The notes under the pieces are model-generated. The model made no database searches, had not been told where the DNA came from, and saw only the letters and a list, made by a program, of their open reading frames with translations. A stretch of 64,000 bases of DNA from an uncultured Alcaligenaceae bacterium (GTDB lineage: Bacteria > Pseudomonadota > Gammaproteobacteria > Burkholderiales > Burkholderiaceae_B): contig CALKIR010000009.1 of assembly GCA_937995985.1 (NCBI GenBank), forward strand, positions 1-64,000, read 5' to 3'. This document shows, one piece after another, positions 60,848 to 64,000 of this stretch (position 1 is its first letter; each line of letters starts with the position of its first letter). The position numbers and the translations under genes are program-made.

Positions 60848-62151
60848 AGCTTATGAAAAAAATTTTCTCTCTTCAGCGCTGGCGTTGCGCTTTGACGACC
60901 GCTTTTTGTGTGACGGCAATGGGTGCGGCCTCTAGTGCCTGGGCAGCGACGGAAATACAAGTATGGTACGCCCTCAATGAGCATAATGCTCAGGTATTTG
61001 AGAGCATGGTTAAAAAATACAACCGTTCCCAGGATGAGGTCAAAGTTGTATTAAAGGACTTTTATGATGTTGAGGCGCTGGATGAAGCATTGTCTGCTAC
61101 GCCAGAAAATCAGCGTCCTAATTTAGTACAGCTGCCAGAGACAACGGGCCTTGATGATGTGGCAACGCGTACCTATATTCGTCCCATGTATCAACTGCTT
61201 GCCAATGCGCCCATGAAGGAGGCAACTTGGTTCTTGCCTAGTGAAAATAATTTTATGCATGATACTAAGGGGCGTTTATTAGCGCTGCCGTTAATGGCAG
61301 AAATACCGGTCATGTTTTATAACACGGCCGCCTTTGAAAAAGCGGAGATTGAGGGGGGGAAGCCCAGCCGTGCTTGGAATGAGTTGCAAGGACAGCTGGT
61401 CAAGGTCGCCAATAATGCTACTCGACGCTGTCCCATTACCTCCGATCAGCCTGTATCGATTAATTTAGAAAATCTTGCCGCAGTCAATAAGCAGTTTTAT
61501 CCTGGTGGTGCAGGCCAGCAACAGGGATTTAACTTTAATTCACTTTATGTGCGCCATTTATCTACCATGATTAGCTGGGTGCGCAGTGAAATTATGACCC
61601 CTCCAGAGTTTAATGCATTAGCAACGCAGCGATTTGCTCAAGGAGAGTGCGGAGCGTTGTTATCAAATTCGGGAAATTTGGGTTATTTTATGGATCAAGG
61701 CGATCTTACATTCTCTGTGACAGGGCTGCCTTATTATCCCCAAGTGACAGAAAACCCAGGGAATCCTTTTGTTACAGGCAGTGGCTTATGGGCGATAGGG
61801 GGGCATGGGGCAGCGGCTGATCAAGCCACGGCTGCTTTTATAACTTGGTTAGCAGAGCCTGCACAAGCAACCGAGTGGTATCAAAAAACAGGGTTTTTAC
61901 CTCTGACCAAGCAGGCTTTTGATAATACTGATGATCGCTATTATGGTCCTATCGGTGAGTGGAAATCATTAGTTGCTGTGTATAACCAAAAACCAGAAGC
62001 CACTACACGCGGCTTTAAGGTGCATAATTACCACTTGATTCGGGCCTTATTTAATCAAACTCTTGATGAAGCTTTAAATGGGCAAAAAACAGCTATTACT
62101 GCTCTAGAAGAAGCCGCAACCCAAGCAAATAAGTTAATGGCACAGCGCTAA
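60844..62151 (+). CDS. Orphan extracellular solute-binding protein, UgpB-like
   Basis: Periplasmic binding protein of ABC-type uptake (family 1, as for sugars or glycerol-3-phosphate). A signal peptide of about 35 residues ends AASSAWA before ATEIQ. The mature protein has IQVWYALNEHNAQVFESMVKKYN at the start, then LLALPLMAEIPVMFYNTAAFEKA and CGALLSNSGNLGYF, as in UgpB-type proteins. The 435-residue length fits. It overlaps the DadA-like gene by 4 bp. No permease or ATPase lies before the pilus genes, so any transporter partners are elsewhere or absent. Confidence 0.85.
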   Translation: MKLMKKIFSLQRWRCALTTAFCVTAMGAASSAWAATEIQVWYALNEHNAQVFESMVKKYNRSQDEVKVVLKDFYDVEALDEALSATPENQRPNLVQLPETTGLDDVATRTYIRPMYQLLANAPMKEATWFLPSENNFMHDTKGRLLALPLMAEIPVMFYNTAAFEKAEIEGGKPSRAWNELQGQLVKVANNATRRCPITSDQPVSINLENLAAVNKQFYPGGAGQQQGFNFNSLYVRHLSTMISWVRSEIMTPPEFNALATQRFAQGECGALLSNSGNLGYFMDQGDLTFSVTGLPYYPQVTENPGNPFVTGSGLWAIGGHGAAADQATAAFITWLAEPAQATEWYQKTGFLPLTKQAFDNTDDRYYGPIGEWKSLVAVYNQKPEATTRGFKVHNYHLIRALFNQTLDEALNGQKTAITALEEAATQANKLMAQR

Positions 62152-62268
62152 ATAGTTTTAGCTGAACAGCCCTATACCACAAGAAACATTGAGTGTTCGT
62201 TCGATCAGGATCATTTTCACTCAACGGATTTTCCCAAATAGTTTTTGCTTTAAAACTCATTCATGATT

Positions 62269-62298
62269 AAGCCTAGGCATAGTCCTAGGCTTTTTTTT
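62269..62298 (+). terminator. Terminator before the pilus genes
   Basis: Perfect 9-bp stem AAGCCTAGG/CCTAGGCTT with a CATAGT loop and a T-run of eight. It separates the solute-binding gene from the pilus locus; the pilL-like start is only 12 nt later. Confidence 0.92.
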
Positions 62299-62310
62299 GG
62301 GGAAAAACTA

Positions 62311-63213
62311 ATGAGGCAGTTCGTTATCATGGTGATGGTTATGGGGGCACTGAGTGGCTGTGTGCCTTTAGTTCCACCCTATGATCCGTCCGCCGCTGTG
62401 CTGTCAGCAGGCGCCTTTGATTTTAATTGGCGGCTTTCAGGAGAGCGTGCGGTTGCGCCACTACAAGTATTTAATAATCAGCATCAAGTTTGGTTGCAGT
62501 TTCGTCCTGGGCAACATTTGCCTGCCATATTTGCTTATCAAGATGGTCGGTACCATGCCGTACAGTATCAGTATTTCGAGCCTTATGTCGTGATAGAAGG
62601 GACATGGCGCAATTTATTGTTTCAAGGTGGGCAGTTACAAGCTCAAGCGCAGTATGGGAGCACAATAGCGAATCGCAATCATTTTGCAGAAGAATCCAAG
62701 CCAACTAACCCACCTCCTAACAAGCAACTACAGCAGAGAGCGCCGCACCCACCTGAAACACCCACGGCCGCACATGAGCACAGCTCACAAACAGAGCTTG
62801 CACAAGCGTTACGCACTGCCGCACAAGAGGCGATGTCTTCACCTCAGCACCACAAAGCTGCTGACAGGAGTCCCAAAGAGCACGATAAAACAGAGACCAC
62901 ACCGAAGCGTCGCACGGAGCGTTTTAGCATTGAACCCGCAGATCATACGTTAAGACAAGCTTTGCAGCGTTGGGCCAAGCAAGCAGGGTGGTTTTTTGCT
63001 GATGAACATTGGGGGTTGCAGGTCGATTACCCCATTGTGAATAAAGCTGAGTTTGAAGGGTCATTTGAACAGTCCATAGAGCAGTTACTGCAGAGCGTAC
63101 AGCTGAGCGCACAGCCTTTAAGAGCTTGTTTTTATCGTAATAGAGTCTTGCGAGTTATTCCTGAATCGCAGTTCTGTTGGTTAGGAGGGGAGTCCGGACG
63201 GTTCAACCAGTGA
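62311..63213 (+). CDS. TcpQ-domain lipoprotein, PilL-like (type IVb pilus)
   Basis: Probable outer-membrane lipoprotein of a type IVb pilus. The N-terminus MRQFVIMVMVMGALSGC is a lipoprotein signal with lipobox LSGC at residue 17. Residues ~130-210 are a hydrophilic linker rich in His, Gln and Pro. Residues ~215-300 form a TcpQ/PilL C-terminal domain (FSIEPADHTLRQALQRWAKQAGW and VDYPIVNKAEFEGSFEQSIEQLL), a fold that assists secretins. The open frame extends back through the terminator, but ATG 62311 is the logical start. A PilN-type secretin follows after 44 nt. Confidence 0.82.
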   Translation: MRQFVIMVMVMGALSGCVPLVPPYDPSAAVLSAGAFDFNWRLSGERAVAPLQVFNNQHQVWLQFRPGQHLPAIFAYQDGRYHAVQYQYFEPYVVIEGTWRNLLFQGGQLQAQAQYGSTIANRNHFAEESKPTNPPPNKQLQQRAPHPPETPTAAHEHSSQTELAQALRTAAQEAMSSPQHHKAADRSPKEHDKTETTPKRRTERFSIEPADHTLRQALQRWAKQAGWFFADEHWGLQVDYPIVNKAEFEGSFEQSIEQLLQSVQLSAQPLRACFYRNRVLRVIPESQFCWLGGESGRFNQ

Positions 63214-63257
63214 GTATATACGTAGTGCCAAGCATAAGTGAGCAAAGAGGAGAGGTA

Positions 63258-64000
63258 ATGAGACGAATGCGGCATGCAATGGGGTATTTGAGGAAAGGCT
63301 GCCTTGTCGTGGGAGGGCTGAGTTTGGTAGGGGGGCTCACAGCATGTGCTTTAGAGACGCAGCAAAAAAGTTTTGAGGAGGAGCATAGGCATACCTATCA
63401 CGAGCAGCAGCAGTATCGACAAGGGTTTGAGCGTGCTTTGCGCCTCAAAGGGCACAATCAGTTGGTGCAGCATATTGATGCCCCCTGGGTAGTTGGCACA
63501 CCCATACCTTTAGCCGAGCATGTGGTGCTGCCAAAGGCCTTGCAAAAGAAAGTAGAAACACATTTGTTATTTGCAGAGGGAGGGCTGACTTTGGAGCAAG
63601 TAGCGCAACGCATCACTCTGGCCACAGGAATACCCGTACGCATACAGCCAGAGGCGCTTTTGCCCTCTACGGCATTTTTGCCTCGTGATTTTGAGGCCGG
63701 GATTGCTCAAAATCAAGATACCAAGCCCCCCTTAATTTATTTACATGGACCTGCAGAGCCATTAGCTCATACTCTAGATAGGATTAGTGCTCAGTTATCT
63801 ATTTATTGGCGCTATGAGGGACAAGAAATAGAGTTCTATAAAACCATTACTCGTTTTTTCAAGTTGCCTACTTTGGGCTTAGAGACCCAGACTCATGCTC
63901 AATTAGGCAAACAGGAAAATACTGCAGAGCATGGCTTTCAGAGTGCTTCAGGAACAGAGCTAAGAGGTCATAATATTGACATTCTAATGGGTATGAAAGA
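63258..64000 (+). CDS. pilN: PilN-type secretin lipoprotein of a type IVb pilus (partial)
   Basis: The open frame runs from ATG 63258 off the right end of the window (at least 247 residues, C-terminal secretin domain not seen). The N-terminus has basic residues, a hydrophobic stretch (LVVGGLSLVGGLTAC) and lipobox LTAC near residue 32. Residues ~110-215 resemble the N0-like domain of PilN secretins: GGLTLEQVAQRITLATGIPV, then LIYLHGPAEPLAHTLDRISAQLSIYWRYE and the strand TRFFKLPTLG. AGAGG lies before the start. With the TcpQ-domain gene upstream, an R64/TCP-type pilus outer-membrane channel is the best reading. Confidence 0.82.
   Translation, partial: MRRMRHAMGYLRKGCLVVGGLSLVGGLTACALETQQKSFEEEHRHTYHEQQQYRQGFERALRLKGHNQLVQHIDAPWVVGTPIPLAEHVVLPKALQKKVETHLLFAEGGLTLEQVAQRITLATGIPVRIQPEALLPSTAFLPRDFEAGIAQNQDTKPPLIYLHGPAEPLAHTLDRISAQLSIYWRYEGQEIEFYKTITRFFKLPTLGLETQTHAQLGKQENTAEHGFQSASGTELRGHNIDILMGMK

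Noticed and set aside
1..64000. CRISPR arrays, insertion sequences, prophage genes, tRNA genes
   Set aside because: No regularly spaced repeats, transposase-like frames, phage genes or tRNA-type T-arm sequences other than the tmRNA were found on reading.

Overview
The window looks like chromosomal DNA of a betaproteobacterium, most likely family Alcaligenaceae (Bordetella/Alcaligenes/Oligella/Paenalcaligenes relatives). Three things point there: the tmRNA tag reads ANDERFALAA, a betaproteobacterial form; the short OmpA has no barrel and resembles that of Bordetella; and the order gyrA-serC-pheA-tyrA-aroA-cmk-rpsA-ihfB-lapA-lapB-hldA-hldD is typical of that group. Base composition is moderate and the DNA is almost entirely coding. 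I saw no insertion sequence, prophage, CRISPR array or tRNA gene.

Layout. 1-2.8 kb (minus): tmRNA, gph, ubiG and ompA. 3.2-18.2 kb (plus): gyrA, then a tightly overlapped run for serine/aromatic amino acid synthesis (serC, pheA, tyrA, aroA), cmk, rpsA, ihfB, LPS-related genes (lapA, lapB, hldA, hldD), a ComEA-like gene and cysM. 18.3-22.6 kb: mltB (minus), etfBA, a small membrane protein behind a LexA-type box, and rplS. 22.6-31.3 kb: nudL, rsgA and an M48 protease (minus), orn, acpS, nagZ, uvrC, pgsA and an Fsr-like MFS pump. 31.4-33.8 kb: queF (minus) and aceA. 33.9-41.8 kb: a complete cbb3 oxidase cluster (ccoI-ccoS-ccoNOQP-ccoG-ccoH) followed by an fnr-type regulator. 42-54 kb: clpB, queH, glnE, yhdP, rho and trxA. 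54-62 kb: parE, parC, a plant-type ferredoxin reductase, a DadA-like oxidoreductase and an orphan solute-binding protein. 62.3 kb to the end: the first two genes of a type IVb pilus-like locus (a TcpQ-domain lipoprotein and a PilN-type secretin), cut by the window edge.

Most of the window is conserved housekeeping. The strongest anomaly is ccoI. The copper P1B-ATPase normally needed to assemble cbb3 oxidase is reduced here to its eight membrane helices. The metal-binding, actuator, phosphorylation and nucleotide-binding domains are all missing, yet the frame is open and the CPC motif and TM8 M-SS residues remain. Its partner ccoH is also short and has lost its usual post-membrane motif, so the copper-delivery part of the operon may be decaying or repurposed while the oxidase genes are intact. 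Other points are an exact CTGT-N8-ACAG LexA box in front of an unknown 100-residue membrane protein, a valine at GyrA position 83 (quinolone-resistance position), and the pilus locus at the right edge.
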